Shown here: in pieces, positions 26,091 through 34,848 of the stretch | How the letters are laid out: each line of letters starts with the position of its first letter | How positions within the stretch are numbered: the first letter of the stretch is position 1 | The notes under the pieces: model-generated | The model's input: the letters and a program-made list of their open reading frames with translations, nothing else | Databases searched by the model: none | Told to the model about the DNA's origin: nothing | Program-made: the position numbers and the translations under genes | DNA from: Prosthecobacter debontii | GTDB lineage: Bacteria; Verrucomicrobiota; Verrucomicrobiia; Verrucomicrobiales; Verrucomicrobiaceae | Assembly (NCBI GenBank): GCA_945869695.1 | Contig: CAMBPV010000001.1 | Coordinates: 62,001-126,000, forward strand | Direction of reading: 5' to 3' | Length of the DNA: 64,000 bases

Positions 26091-27059
26091 TCAGTGCGAG
26101 AGTCCTACGGCTGTTCTGACCCTTGCCAATGTCTTTCGTGCCACGAGCCTTGCTTTCTCGGCGCCCTCAGCCAAAACGCGATCCACGTAGCCGGGATCAG
26201 CGAGAATTTCGGCTCTTCTTTCATGCAGGGGACCAAAGTAAGCCGTCAGCGCTGATAACAGACGTTTCTTGAAATCGCCATATCCCACTCCGCCCTTTTC
26301 AAAATCCGCCTCCATCGTTTCGTAGTCAGCGGAAGAAGCCACAAGTTTGTAAAGCGCCAGAATGGTGGAGCCCTCGGTGGGCTTGGGTGCCTCGACCGGA
26401 GTGGAGTCCGTCGGGATTCCCATGATCTTTTTCTTCAGTGCCGCGGGCTCTTCAAAAATCTGGATCGTGTTGTTGTAGCTCTTGCTCATCTTCTGGCCAT
26501 CAAGGCCAGGCACCACGGCCGTCTCGTCTCGGATGCGTGGCACCGGCACCTTGAGGAGCCCCGCACCGAAACTCTCGTTCACCTTGACGGCGATATCGCG
26601 AGTGACTTCGACATGCTGCTTTTGATCACGTCCGACAGGAACAAGATCACTGTCATAGAGAAGGATGTCCGCAGCCATCAGAACAGGGTAGGAAAACAAG
26701 GCGTGAGAGGAAGCGATCCCGCGCGCGATTTTGTCTTTGTAAGAGTGGCAACGCTCCAAAAGTCCCATGGGTGTGACTGTGCTCAAAATCCATGAAAGCT
26801 CCACGACCTCGGGCACATCGCTCTGTCGGAAGAAAACGCACTTCTCAGGATCGAGCCCACAGGCCAAAAAGTCGACAGCCAGGTCCCTCACATGGGTCCG
26901 AAGCATGGCACCATCATGAATGGAGGTTAGTGAGTGGTAGTCTGCGATAAAGTAATAGGCTTCACCCTCGTGCTGTAGTTTCAGCGCCCCCTCCATCATG
27001 CCAAAATAATTGCCGATGTGGAGCCGCCCGCTGGGTTGAAGACCAGATAAAATTCTCAT
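26091..27059 (-). CDS. trpS: Tryptophanyl-tRNA synthetase
   Basis: Class I aminoacyl-tRNA synthetase charging tRNA-Trp; 322 residues, the normal bacterial size. The N-terminus MRILSGLQPSGRLHIGNYFG holds the HIGH-type motif as HIGN (residues 14-17); KMSKS is at about 190-194 in DGQKMSKSYNN; the SYKDK and FSYPVLMAADILLYDSDLVPVG blocks are typical. ATG 27059 gives the standard N-terminus. The 140 bases upstream hold the terminator of the RRM gene and no T-box or trp-leader-like element that I can see. Confidence 0.97.
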   Translation of the reverse strand: MRILSGLQPSGRLHIGNYFGMMEGALKLQHEGEAYYFIADYHSLTSIHDGAMLRTHVRDLAVDFLACGLDPEKCVFFRQSDVPEVVELSWILSTVTPMGLLERCHSYKDKIARGIASSHALFSYPVLMAADILLYDSDLVPVGRDQKQHVEVTRDIAVKVNESFGAGLLKVPVPRIRDETAVVPGLDGQKMSKSYNNTIQIFEEPAALKKKIMGIPTDSTPVEAPKPTEGSTILALYKLVASSADYETMEADFEKGGVGYGDFKKRLLSALTAYFGPLHERRAEILADPGYVDRVLAEGAEKARLVARKTLARVRTAVGLSH

Positions 27060-27133
27060 TCGTCACCGATAGAAGCCGAAAACGGCGATGCCAAACAAAA
27101 AGCGCTGACGATTTTCATGAACCTTCCGCGCAC

Positions 27134-27169
27134 AAAAAAATGGCACCCCAACAAGCAGGGTGCCATTTT
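27134..27169 (-). terminator. Intrinsic terminator after the RRM gene
   Basis: Arms AAAATGGCACCC (27137-27148) and GGGTGCCATTTT (27158-27169) with a 9-base loop. On the minus strand, the stem is followed by a run of seven T (27134-27140 complement), an ideal terminator for the glycine-rich RNA-binding protein gene, which ends at 27200. The plus-strand flank has a weaker T-run. Confidence 0.9.
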
Positions 27170-27199
27170 CAAATTTTAACGAGTCAGCGAGGTAGACTA

Positions 27200-27646
27200 C
27201 TAGTAGCGATCTCCGCCGCCACCACCGCCGTAGCCGCCGCGACCTCCGCCGCCGCCACCACCGCCGCTGTAGCCGCCGCGACCTCCGCCGCCGCCACCAC
27301 CACCGCCGTAGCCGCCGCGACCACCGCCACCGCCGCCACCGCTCCTGCGGCCACCGCCACCGCCACCGCCGCCACCACCGAAGCCGCCTGGACGGTCTTC
27401 ACGAGGGCGTGCTTCGTTGACGGTAAGCTCGCGGCCCTGCCAGCTCATCCCATTGATGGCTTGGATGGCTGCGTTCATGGCTTCTGGAGTGTCCATGCTC
27501 ACAAAGGCAAAACCACGTGGGCGCCCCGACTCACGATCCATCGGCAGATGGACGTCCGTTACTTCTCCGTGCTGGGAAAAAAGCTCGCGCAACTCAACGT
27601 CGGTAGCCTTGAAGGGGAGATTCCCCACATACATCTTGGTGTTCAT
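27200..27646 (-). CDS. RRM RNA-binding protein with long glycine-rich (RGGY-type) tail
   Basis: 148 residues. Residues 1-80 form one RNA recognition motif: RNP2-like MYVGNLPF and RNP1-like RGFAFVSM, with aromatic residues at the RNA-stacking positions. From about residue 86, the protein is almost pure Gly with repeated GGGRGGY / [12 protein letters not shown] units, ending GGDRY. This resembles bacterial and plant glycine-rich RNA-binding proteins that act as RNA chaperones, often cold-induced. RGG/YGG repeats of this length may favour RNA-driven assembly or phase separation (inference). It has its own strong terminator; the regulatory region is the 310-base gap at 27647-27956. Confidence 0.92.
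   Translation of the reverse strand: MNTKMYVGNLPFKATDVELRELFSQHGEVTDVHLPMDRESGRPRGFAFVSMDTPEAMNAAIQAINGMSWQGRELTVNEARPREDRPGGFGGGGGGGGGGRRSGGGGGGGRGGYGGGGGGGGGRGGYSGGGGGGGGRGGYGGGGGGDRY
27203..27391. repeat. GC-rich glycine-codon tandem repeat region
   Basis: The 3' half of the RRM gene is built from GGN codons in runs, giving degenerate tandem units of the form (GGC/GGT)n-CGCGGCGGCTAC on the coding strand, repeated about three to four times. Such DNA is prone to slippage, so tail length may vary between strains. It is coding, not an independent element. Confidence 0.8.
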
Positions 27647-27956
27647 ATCTATCTTGAATTAGCTGACACCCAAAACGAACTGACTGGCTTGGCCCCGAAC
27701 ACCGGGTATTAAGAATCACCACTGAATACAAGGACCCACCTGATGAACTGCCGAACTAGCCTGTCAACTCGCACAGGTGGTCATGCTGCCTACCCCTTTC
27801 ATCGCTTTCCCGCCAAATAGCAAATGTTTTCCCGCTCTGAAGGGTGCCTTTCGTTCGGTTTCATCAAAAAACGCGCCAATTGCGAATGTGGAATGCCTAA
27901 AAAGGTGAAATTTTGAACATTCCCTCTCGTTACAGCCCACAAACCGTTCCCTCTCC
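27647..27956. other. 310-bp intergenic region between divergent RRM and DUF1549 genes
   Basis: Holds the upstream regions of both divergent genes. I see no long ORF with coding character (the minus-strand ORF 27764-28258 is antisense to the DUF1549 gene). The sequence is more A/T-rich toward the DUF1549 start. Neither a consensus promoter nor a cold-shock-type leader is evident by eye, and no strong hairpin. It is long enough to hold a small RNA that I cannot identify. Confidence 0.5.
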
Positions 27957-30236
27957 ATGAAAAAAAATCCTTTCTCCCTCGCGATCCTCCTGACATCGCT
28001 CGTCAGCCTCACCCACTCTGGCTCGGTGGGAATGGCCCTTGGAGCCGATCTCCTCAGTCGATCTGCGGAAATCGATAATCGGGTCAACGCCAATTTGACC
28101 AAAAACAAAGTCGAGCCTCTCAAGCCCGCATCGGACGAGGTCTTTGTCCGGAGAATCCACCTCGACATCATCGGGCGCATTCCCACACTGAAGGAAACAA
28201 CTGAATTTCTAAAGGACCCATCAGCTGACAAGCGCACCCGATTGATCAATGCACTCATGGCGTCCGATGGATACGTTCAAAACTTTGCCAATTATTGGAG
28301 CGACATCCTTCGGGTGAAATCGACCCTGACGACGGGAAATAGCCAGCCAGCCGGTGCCGCCTACACAAAATGGCTGCGTGATGCGCTCGAGAAAAACAAG
28401 GCCTACGATGTCATGGTGCGCGAGCTCCTCACAGCCAACGGCAAAACGTACGAAAACGGCGCCGTCGGTTTCTACATTCGTGACTACAACATGCCGCTGG
28501 ATAACATGGCGGTCACCACCCAAGTCTTTTTGGGCACCAGCATGGTTTGCGCCCAGTGCCACAACCATCCCTTCGATAAGTGGACCCAGATGGACTACTA
28601 TCAGATGGCCGCTCACAGCAATGGAATGACCAGCACCAACGGATTGTCCAATCCCCTTTTGGCCAAGGCCTTTTACGGAAGCGGAAAAAAGAATAAAAAG
28701 GGCGGTGATGCCATGGCTGCAAAGCTGCCCGCCGGACTGGAACGCAAAGACGTAGGCAAGGCCATGAACGAAATCCTGCGCCCCCTGCGCTACAACACGG
28801 TGCTGGACAACTCGGCCACTAGACCCCTCAACCTGCCGCACGATTATCAATACTCTGACGCAAAGCCGAAACAGATGATCGAGCCGGTGATCCCCGCGTC
28901 CTTCTCGAAAGACGGCAAGATCGTCAAGGAGGGTGCGAACCCCATTCAGGCATACGCTAAGTGGATGAGTTCCAAAGAGAATCCCCGTTTTACCCTCGTC
29001 ATCGCCAATCGCCTCTGGAAAAAAGTGATGGGGCTCGGCCTCATCGAACCTGTGGATGAAATCACCGACTCCACGGTGCCCAGCAACCCTCAGCTCATGA
29101 CCTACCTCGAGAATTTAATGAAGGAGCTCAACTACGACATGAAAGCCTTCCTCACGATTCTCTACAACACAGCAAGCTACCAGCGGGCTGCTTATGCGAA
29201 GGATGTCGAGCTCGGGGAGGTTTACCACTTCCCCGGCCCTCTCCTCCGCCGCATGAGTGCAGAGCAGATCTGGGACAGCATGGTCACACTTCACAAGCCC
29301 TCGCCCGACACTCCCAGCTTGGAATCCCAAATCAATCGCGACATCACCATCCGTCAGGTGGAGTGGCTCGACCGGGCTCTCAATGCGCTCACGCCCGAAG
29401 AGCTGGCTGCAGGTGCTGCCAAAGTGGCCCAAATCCAGCGTCAGCTATCAGCGGACGTACGCAAAGCTCAGACGGACCTCATGGAAGCCACCAAGAACAA
29501 GGATGACGACGCCATACGCGCCGCCAAAAAAATCGTATCCAATCAACGCAAAGCCATTGATCAGGCCGCGGAAGACATCGTCTATTCGATGGGCTTCAAA
29601 AAATTTGCCGAACTGGCCAAGGATGGGAAGCTGAAGGAGCAAGTGGATGATGTCGAGTTTGCCAAAGAGATCGCACAGGTCATGCGAGATAAACAAGGAG
29701 CCGACCTCAATATTGACGACGCACTTCAAATCATGGCGAGACAGCAACGTGCCCGCCTCACCGAAATCCAAAAGGCTCGACTCAAAAAAGACGCCGAACT
29801 GCTGAAGGCCGACGACAAACTGGAAATCGTAGCCCTCAAAGCTTGGGAAACATTCCGTGATACCTACATGGTCCGCGCCGCTGATCTCCGCAGTCCTGCT
29901 CCCAATGGTCACTTTCTCCGCGAGTTCGGCCAGAGTGACCGGGAACTGGTGGAAAACAGCAATGACGAAGCCAGCGTCGGGCAAGCTCTCATGCTTCTCA
30001 ATGGCAAGACCTTCTCCCAATTGCTCAATCCCTACACGGTCATCTCTCGCGCCATGAAGCGCGGTGAGACGGCGGATCAGACCATTGACATCATCTACCT
30101 TTCGCTCATGAGCCGCAAGGCCACGAGTGAGGAAAGAGAACTTCTGCGTCCTGTGATCGAAAAGAATGGCGCCTCCGGCAAGGCAGATGCGCTTTGGGCT
30201 GTGCTCAACACGCGGCAGTTCTATTTCGTTCAGTAG
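27957..30236 (+). CDS. Secreted DUF1549/DUF1553-domain protein
   Basis: 759 residues with a signal peptide (residues 1-30, ...GMALGADLLSRS). The first third is DUF1549-like (VFVRRIHLDIIGRIPTLKETTEFLKD, then YWSDILRVK), with the haem-type motif CAQCHNHPFDKW at about residues 198-202. The remainder is DUF1553-like (NPRFTLVIANRLWKKVMGLGLIEPVDE, then FPGPLLRRMSAEQIWDSMV...), interrupted by a charged coiled-coil-like insertion at ~480-640. The family is hallmark of Planctomycetes/Verrucomicrobia and is often paired with a DUF1501 gene; function unproven. The next gene here is unrelated (TauE-like), so the partner is missing. Confidence 0.85.
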   Translation: MKKNPFSLAILLTSLVSLTHSGSVGMALGADLLSRSAEIDNRVNANLTKNKVEPLKPASDEVFVRRIHLDIIGRIPTLKETTEFLKDPSADKRTRLINALMASDGYVQNFANYWSDILRVKSTLTTGNSQPAGAAYTKWLRDALEKNKAYDVMVRELLTANGKTYENGAVGFYIRDYNMPLDNMAVTTQVFLGTSMVCAQCHNHPFDKWTQMDYYQMAAHSNGMTSTNGLSNPLLAKAFYGSGKKNKKGGDAMAAKLPAGLERKDVGKAMNEILRPLRYNTVLDNSATRPLNLPHDYQYSDAKPKQMIEPVIPASFSKDGKIVKEGANPIQAYAKWMSSKENPRFTLVIANRLWKKVMGLGLIEPVDEITDSTVPSNPQLMTYLENLMKELNYDMKAFLTILYNTASYQRAAYAKDVELGEVYHFPGPLLRRMSAEQIWDSMVTLHKPSPDTPSLESQINRDITIRQVEWLDRALNALTPEELAAGAAKVAQIQRQLSADVRKAQTDLMEATKNKDDDAIRAAKKIVSNQRKAIDQAAEDIVYSMGFKKFAELAKDGKLKEQVDDVEFAKEIAQVMRDKQGADLNIDDALQIMARQQRARLTEIQKARLKKDAELLKADDKLEIVALKAWETFRDTYMVRAADLRSPAPNGHFLREFGQSDRELVENSNDEASVGQALMLLNGKTFSQLLNPYTVISRAMKRGETADQTIDIIYLSLMSRKATSEERELLRPVIEKNGASGKADALWAVLNTRQFYFVQ

Positions 30237-30313
30237 TCCGCCATTAAGAACGGCCGGAGGGGCAGCTTGGAATTGGCTCGCCTCAGACTGACTTTGTGGT
30301 TTGGTCTGTCTGC

Positions 30314-30691
30314 ATGACAAACAGCGCCATCATTACTTCCATCGGAATCGGACTCCTCGCCGGAATCATAGCGGGCCTTTGCGGTGTGGGTGGCGGTGTC
30401 GTGATGGTCCCTGCTTTCGTCCTGATGCTGGGAATGGCGCAGAAAACGGCAGTGGCCACTTCTCTGGCCGTCATCATTCCCACGGCATTGATCGCCACAA
30501 TTCAAAATTCGAAAAACGGACTGCTCGTAGGGCAGTGGAAAATCATCGCTATCACCACCATCGCCGCAGCCATCATGGCTTGGTATGGATCCAGCCTTTT
30601 GACATCGCTTCGGAATGAAACGCTGACACGAGTCTTCGGACTCGTGCTAGTCGTTTTTGGAGTTCGCATGCTGTGGCAGGGAAAGGCATAA
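30314..30691 (+). CDS. Half-length TauE/SafE-family membrane protein
   Basis: 125 residues with four membrane helices. GLLAGIIAGLCGVGGGVVMVPAFVL and TAVATSLAVIIPTALIATIQN form the conserved half of the TauE/SafE (DUF81) fold, seen in full-length putative anion or sulfoacetate exporters of ~250 residues with two such repeats. One repeat only is encoded, so a dimer is expected if it transports anything. ATG 30314 was preferred over an upstream in-frame start at 30296. It follows the DUF1549 gene by 77 bases and converges with the AsmA-like gene. Confidence 0.83.
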   Translation: MTNSAIITSIGIGLLAGIIAGLCGVGGGVVMVPAFVLMLGMAQKTAVATSLAVIIPTALIATIQNSKNGLLVGQWKIIAITTIAAAIMAWYGSSLLTSLRNETLTRVFGLVLVVFGVRMLWQGKA

Positions 30692-30708
30692 TGGCACGCC
30701 AAGCCGCC

Positions 30709-33327
30709 TCAAGGCTTTTCAGTTTTGAACCGAGGCAAGACCTTGCCGCCGTTTCCTCCCATTCCGAAGGGATTCAGTTTCCAGACCGGATTTCCCACCG
30801 TGCCCGTGGCTTTGTATTCGAGCAGCTCCGATACGGGCCTTAGGACGATCCCCGGCAGGCCCCTGACCCTCACCTGTGCACCGAATCGGATATCATTGCC
30901 GATAAAGTCAACCTTCCCGTTGGACACAATTTTGAAGGCGCTGGTGAAAGCCTCCAGATTGTCAGTGAGGATGAACCCATCTCCGACGCGATACGTGCAG
31001 TTTGCCTCCTTCGCCACATTGTAACCTTTGATGGGCGCAGGGAATAAGGCTCCCAACAATGGCGTCAACGGCCCAATGATCGGGATCGCGTAAAGATTTC
31101 CATTTACGATGATCGCCGCACCCTCGCCCTTGAGTTTTTTCCAGTCATTCAACACTCCAGAAAAATTGAAGTGCCCCGTCAGATCACCCTCGGTGTCGAA
31201 ACCAGGAGAGTAGGTTTGCGCAAATTGCCTGAAGCTGGCTCCATTGAGACGGATCTCGCCTTTGAAGGGATATGGCTCTTTCACGGCGCCTACATCACCA
31301 CGTAGAGTGACTCCTCCGCCGAAAATTTTTGCACCCACATCAAACGCCACCGTCTGCTTTTCCGCCGCCACGCCCACCACCACATCCGAGAAGGGAAGGC
31401 GCTCACCAACCACCTCGTAAGGCAGACTCCCAGCCTTCACACTCACGGTGTAATCCGTGGCTCCAGGCCGCAGATTCACCTTTCCCAAGGCCGTCATCGG
31501 TCTCCCGAAAAGCCCCCCCTTGATGTCAAAGGACAGGTCCCTCTTTTTGTATCCCACCTCACCCTGCGGGCCCTGAATGGCATAGTCCTCTCCCCACAAG
31601 GAGTAGATCCCAGTCCCCCTCGCATCTCGGAACGTGACTTTGAGATCGTTGTGTCTCTCATCCGCCCAGCCGACCGTCCCCGACACTGACACTTCGGTGT
31701 CGCCAGACAGACGATACCTCGAAATGTAGTCTGCCACATTCGGCACAAAGCAGCTGGTCACAGCCACCGGTTCCAGGGTGCCCGACACCCCCTTCAGACG
31801 CACCCATCGCTCGCGGTGGTTGACATAGACCTCCTCCGCCATGCCGATTCCTCTTCCTCTTCGGGCGGTCATGTTTCGATAAAAATTGATCGGTCCCGCC
31901 AACTCAATATCTCCCTCCGCCTCGTCAAACGCTACTCCCCTGTATGAAAAATCCCGCGCTTCCACTCGCGCGAGTGTCCTCATCATATCCGGCTTCAACT
32001 CTGGCCCGCCGCCCTCGATCCGGGCATAAATGCTTGATGTCTCTTTGAATTTGAACCGCTTGATCAGTTCGCGGGTCATGTCGCGACTCACGAAAGGCAA
32101 AAAAGCCGCAGGATCCATTCGAACCGTTGCTCGGTATCTCAACCCCTGCTCCACATGATACATCGTTTGGAAAGAGAGCGTCCCCGTCTTGTGCTTCAGC
32201 AATCCATCTCGCAAATAAAGCCCCACGGGATCCACGCCAAAATTCACGGCCAATCCATCAAAAATCTCACCACGGCTGTTGAAGCGTCCACACTGCAGCT
32301 TCCCCAGCACATTCAGCGGCCGCGCTCCTTTGGACTTCGCTCCTTTCACGTACCAGATTCCGTCCATCGACAGATTGGGTGACTCATAAAGCACCAACTC
32401 CTTCAGAGCCTCCTGATCAAAAAACGCCGCAGCCAAACCTTGAAGGTCCGCACTCGTGCTGAGCTGAAACCGCACCTCATCTCCACCCATCTGCCATCCT
32501 CCACTGGCATCCACAGTCCCGAGCCGATCCTTCATGTGGAGCCGGGTGAGATCAAAGAAGCCCGCATTGTATTGAGCCTGAAGTTCCACCCTCTCACACA
32601 GATAAGTCCCATAACCCAAACCCTGCACGGACACCGACATCCGAGCTTCCAGTTCTTGTAGCTTTTCGAGACTACCCTGCACCGCGACCTCAACCCGTGG
32701 CTTTTTGGCAAACTGGAAACGCCCCAGCCATTGAATACCCGCCTGAATCTGCTGCCGATTGTCACGGATAAACTTGAGCCGCTTGGCCGCATTTTGTTCG
32801 CTATCCTTCTTCCTCTTCTCGGGATCCTCTTGCGATTGAGGTAGATTCAGCGAGCCCGTCACACTCAGGTGAATACCCTCGAGAACACCTTCCGCCTTTT
32901 TGATGTCCAACCGATCATCCATCAGGAAGATACGAGCCGTCAGATCCTTGATATCCACCACGGTGAGTTCGGGATGCTCAGGATCGACGGGGAGAGACAC
33001 ATACGTTTCCGCCAAATCCAAGGCTTCCACGTTGAACTCACCCCGCAGGAGTTTTCCAAAGTCGAAATCAAGATTCACCCTCTCCACCTTGGCCACCAAC
33101 TGGTGCCGCGCTTGATCATTGAAGACATGTACATTCCGCGCCACGAGCCCCCGGAATGGATCAATCGTCAGTCGATCAAAATCCACATAAACACCCCTCA
33201 CGTCCAACTGCTGGATAACGAAAAGTCTCCAGCGCTGCGAGAACGCTGACGTCGTGAGGTAGAAGCCCACGAGAAGGACAACCGCAAGAACCCCCAGCCA
33301 CAGAAGACGTTTGAAAAATCTTAGCAT
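30709..33327 (-). CDS. AsmA-like large membrane-anchored protein
   Basis: 872 residues. A single N-terminal membrane helix (about residues 9-27, LLWLGVLAVVLLVGFYLTT) is followed by an AsmA-type start (VYVDFDRLTIDPFRGLVARNVHVF) and a long beta-strand-rich region typical of AsmA/TamB-like proteins, thought to form extended grooves carrying lipids across the periplasm. The C-terminal end (DLTGHFNFSGVLNDWKKLKGEGAAIIVNGNLYAIPIIGP...LLEYKATGTVGNPVWKL) matches the AsmA-like C-terminal pattern. A role in outer-membrane lipid or protein assembly is inferred from the family. Divergent from the MBL-fold gene. Confidence 0.78.
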   Translation of the reverse strand: MLRFFKRLLWLGVLAVVLLVGFYLTTSAFSQRWRLFVIQQLDVRGVYVDFDRLTIDPFRGLVARNVHVFNDQARHQLVAKVERVNLDFDFGKLLRGEFNVEALDLAETYVSLPVDPEHPELTVVDIKDLTARIFLMDDRLDIKKAEGVLEGIHLSVTGSLNLPQSQEDPEKRKKDSEQNAAKRLKFIRDNRQQIQAGIQWLGRFQFAKKPRVEVAVQGSLEKLQELEARMSVSVQGLGYGTYLCERVELQAQYNAGFFDLTRLHMKDRLGTVDASGGWQMGGDEVRFQLSTSADLQGLAAAFFDQEALKELVLYESPNLSMDGIWYVKGAKSKGARPLNVLGKLQCGRFNSRGEIFDGLAVNFGVDPVGLYLRDGLLKHKTGTLSFQTMYHVEQGLRYRATVRMDPAAFLPFVSRDMTRELIKRFKFKETSSIYARIEGGGPELKPDMMRTLARVEARDFSYRGVAFDEAEGDIELAGPINFYRNMTARRGRGIGMAEEVYVNHRERWVRLKGVSGTLEPVAVTSCFVPNVADYISRYRLSGDTEVSVSGTVGWADERHNDLKVTFRDARGTGIYSLWGEDYAIQGPQGEVGYKKRDLSFDIKGGLFGRPMTALGKVNLRPGATDYTVSVKAGSLPYEVVGERLPFSDVVVGVAAEKQTVAFDVGAKIFGGGVTLRGDVGAVKEPYPFKGEIRLNGASFRQFAQTYSPGFDTEGDLTGHFNFSGVLNDWKKLKGEGAAIIVNGNLYAIPIIGPLTPLLGALFPAPIKGYNVAKEANCTYRVGDGFILTDNLEAFTSAFKIVSNGKVDFIGNDIRFGAQVRVRGLPGIVLRPVSELLEYKATGTVGNPVWKLNPFGMGGNGGKVLPRFKTEKP

Positions 33328-33476
33328 CAGCCTCTAGCCCAAATGGTTCATGAAAATACGCATGCGGCGCTTCCGACACTACGTTGCGCCCCCTCCCGTT
33401 GGCAATCTCCATTTCAAAAAGACTCCGACAACTGAAGCTTGAACGCAGAGCCCTCCGCACTACAGAATGGAACCTC

Positions 33477-34334
33477 ATGTTACGCCTCACGATACTTGGC
33501 AGTGGAAGCTCAGGCAATTGCGCCGTCGTCTCCACGGACCACACAACCCTGCTCATTGATGCTGGCCTCAGCGCCAAGCAGATCGTCATGCGCCTGGAAC
33601 TCGCAGGCATGAGCATCGACTCGGTTCACGGCATTCTCCTGAGCCATGAGCATGGAGATCACACGCGCGGCATTGATGTCTTGTGCCGAAAACACGCCAT
33701 CCCGGTGCTCTGCACACCCTTGACACAGGAGTCCGTCATGAGTGGCCTGAACGCCAGTTGCAAGCCTCGCTGGCACCTCATGCAGACGGGCAGCGCCTTC
33801 GACTTTCAGGATCTCCAGATCGAGAGCTTTCCCGTGCCCCATGATGCGGTGGACCCGGTCGGCTTTGTGATTCAGGACACCGAGTCCAAGCTCGGGATCC
33901 TGAGTGATGTCGGGTTCATCACAGGCCTCATCAAAGACCGCCTTCAGGGTGCGCACTCCCTCTTCGTCGAGGCCAATTACGACACACGCCTGCTCGAAGC
34001 AGACACCAAAAGACCTTGGGCCACCAAGCAACGCATCAGCTCCAGGCATGGCCATCTTTCCAATGATCAGGTCGCTGAGCTCGTGGAAGCCATCGCTCAT
34101 GAGGATCTTCATCACATCGTTCTCGGTCACCTCAGTGACGACTGCAATGATCCCGACATGGCCGTCCGCCGGGTGCAGGAAGCGCTCCAGAGCCAGAAGA
34201 TCGAGGGCGTGAACGTGCGCTGCGCCGAGCGCACCCAACCCACGCCCACCCTCGAAGTTTCCCGCCGGATTCTCCGCGCCCGGCCCGAGGATCAAAGCGT
34301 CTCCGTCTCACACGAGCAGCCCCTGCTTTTCTAA
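33477..34334 (+). CDS. MBL-fold metallo-hydrolase (YycJ/WalJ-like)
   Basis: 285 residues. The N-terminus MLRLTILGSGSSGNCAVV and the metal motif LLSHEHGDHTRGIDVL (HxHxDH) define the metallo-beta-lactamase fold; further ligands are in FPVPHDAVDP, the Asp in SDVGFIT and the His in HIVLGHLS. The short N-terminal SGSSGN motif is that of the YycJ/WalJ group, proposed as nucleases in DNA repair/walRK context. No walRK genes are adjacent. The ATG at 33477 replaces a longer in-frame upstream start at 33384. Confidence 0.87.
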   Translation: MLRLTILGSGSSGNCAVVSTDHTTLLIDAGLSAKQIVMRLELAGMSIDSVHGILLSHEHGDHTRGIDVLCRKHAIPVLCTPLTQESVMSGLNASCKPRWHLMQTGSAFDFQDLQIESFPVPHDAVDPVGFVIQDTESKLGILSDVGFITGLIKDRLQGAHSLFVEANYDTRLLEADTKRPWATKQRISSRHGHLSNDQVAELVEAIAHEDLHHIVLGHLSDDCNDPDMAVRRVQEALQSQKIEGVNVRCAERTQPTPTLEVSRRILRARPEDQSVSVSHEQPLLF

Positions 34335-34338
34335 AGCC

Positions 34339-34815
34339 ATGACCAAGCCTCGCCTTTTACTCATCAGCGCCGTGCTGTTTTTAATCCTCGGTGGGTGGCT
34401 CGTCCGATACTGCTTTTTCCAATCACCCGCCGAGCAACTCGCCCGTGTGCAAGCCCAGCTCATCCGCGCCGTTGAAAAGCGTGATTGGAAAACCATCGAA
34501 GCCTTCCTCTCGCCCGATTTTCTGGACGACCACGAGAATGACCGCGCCTCTGCACTCGAGTCCGCCAAGCAAATCTTCTCCGGCTTCTTTACTCTCACCC
34601 TCAAGACCGAAACCACCTACAACAAAGGCACCCAAGAGATCGGCATGGTGTTTCAAAAAATCAAGATCGAGGGCACCGGCACACCGGTGAGCCAAAGGGT
34701 CATGGACCGCGTGAATCGGACCACTGAGCCCTTCGTTTTCCACTGGCACAAAAAAGGCCGCTGGCCCTGGGACTGGAAACTCAATCAGGTGCAGAACGAG
34801 TACCTGAGCCCTTGA
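34339..34815 (+). CDS. Membrane-anchored NTF2-like protein
   Basis: 158 residues. An N-terminal hydrophobic segment (about 5-26, RLLLISAVLFLILGGWLVRYCFF) anchors or exports it. The rest fits an NTF2/SnoaL-like cone: helix LARVQAQLIRAVEKRDWKTIEAFLSPDFLDDHE, then beta strands TLTLKTETTY and IKIEGTGTPVSQRVMDRVN and FVFHWHKKGRWPWDWKL. The start is 4 bases after the MBL gene's stop, so translation may be coupled. Ligand unknown. Confidence 0.68.
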   Translation: MTKPRLLLISAVLFLILGGWLVRYCFFQSPAEQLARVQAQLIRAVEKRDWKTIEAFLSPDFLDDHENDRASALESAKQIFSGFFTLTLKTETTYNKGTQEIGMVFQKIKIEGTGTPVSQRVMDRVNRTTEPFVFHWHKKGRWPWDWKLNQVQNEYLSP

Positions 34816-34848
34816 GACCAGAAAGAAACAATCCCACCTCAGACGGAG

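Noticed and set aside
27060-27136. T-box or trp-type leader upstream of trpS
   Set aside because: No specifier-loop or antiterminator pattern visible; the only hairpin nearby belongs to the RRM gene's terminator.
27203-27391. Repeat block considered as a CRISPR-like array
   Set aside because: No unique spacers or constant repeat length; it is in-frame glycine-codon repetition.
27140-27712. Plus-strand Ala/Thr-rich ORF over the RRM gene
   Set aside because: Complement of the Gly-codon repeats, which read as Ala/Thr on the other strand; the RRM motifs on the minus strand decide the coding strand.
29448-30320. Minus-strand ORF of 290 codons opposite the DUF1549 gene
   Set aside because: Antisense to a secreted protein with clear family motifs.
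33510-34295. Minus-strand ORF opposite the MBL-fold gene
   Set aside because: The HxHxDH motif and other metal ligands are on the plus strand.
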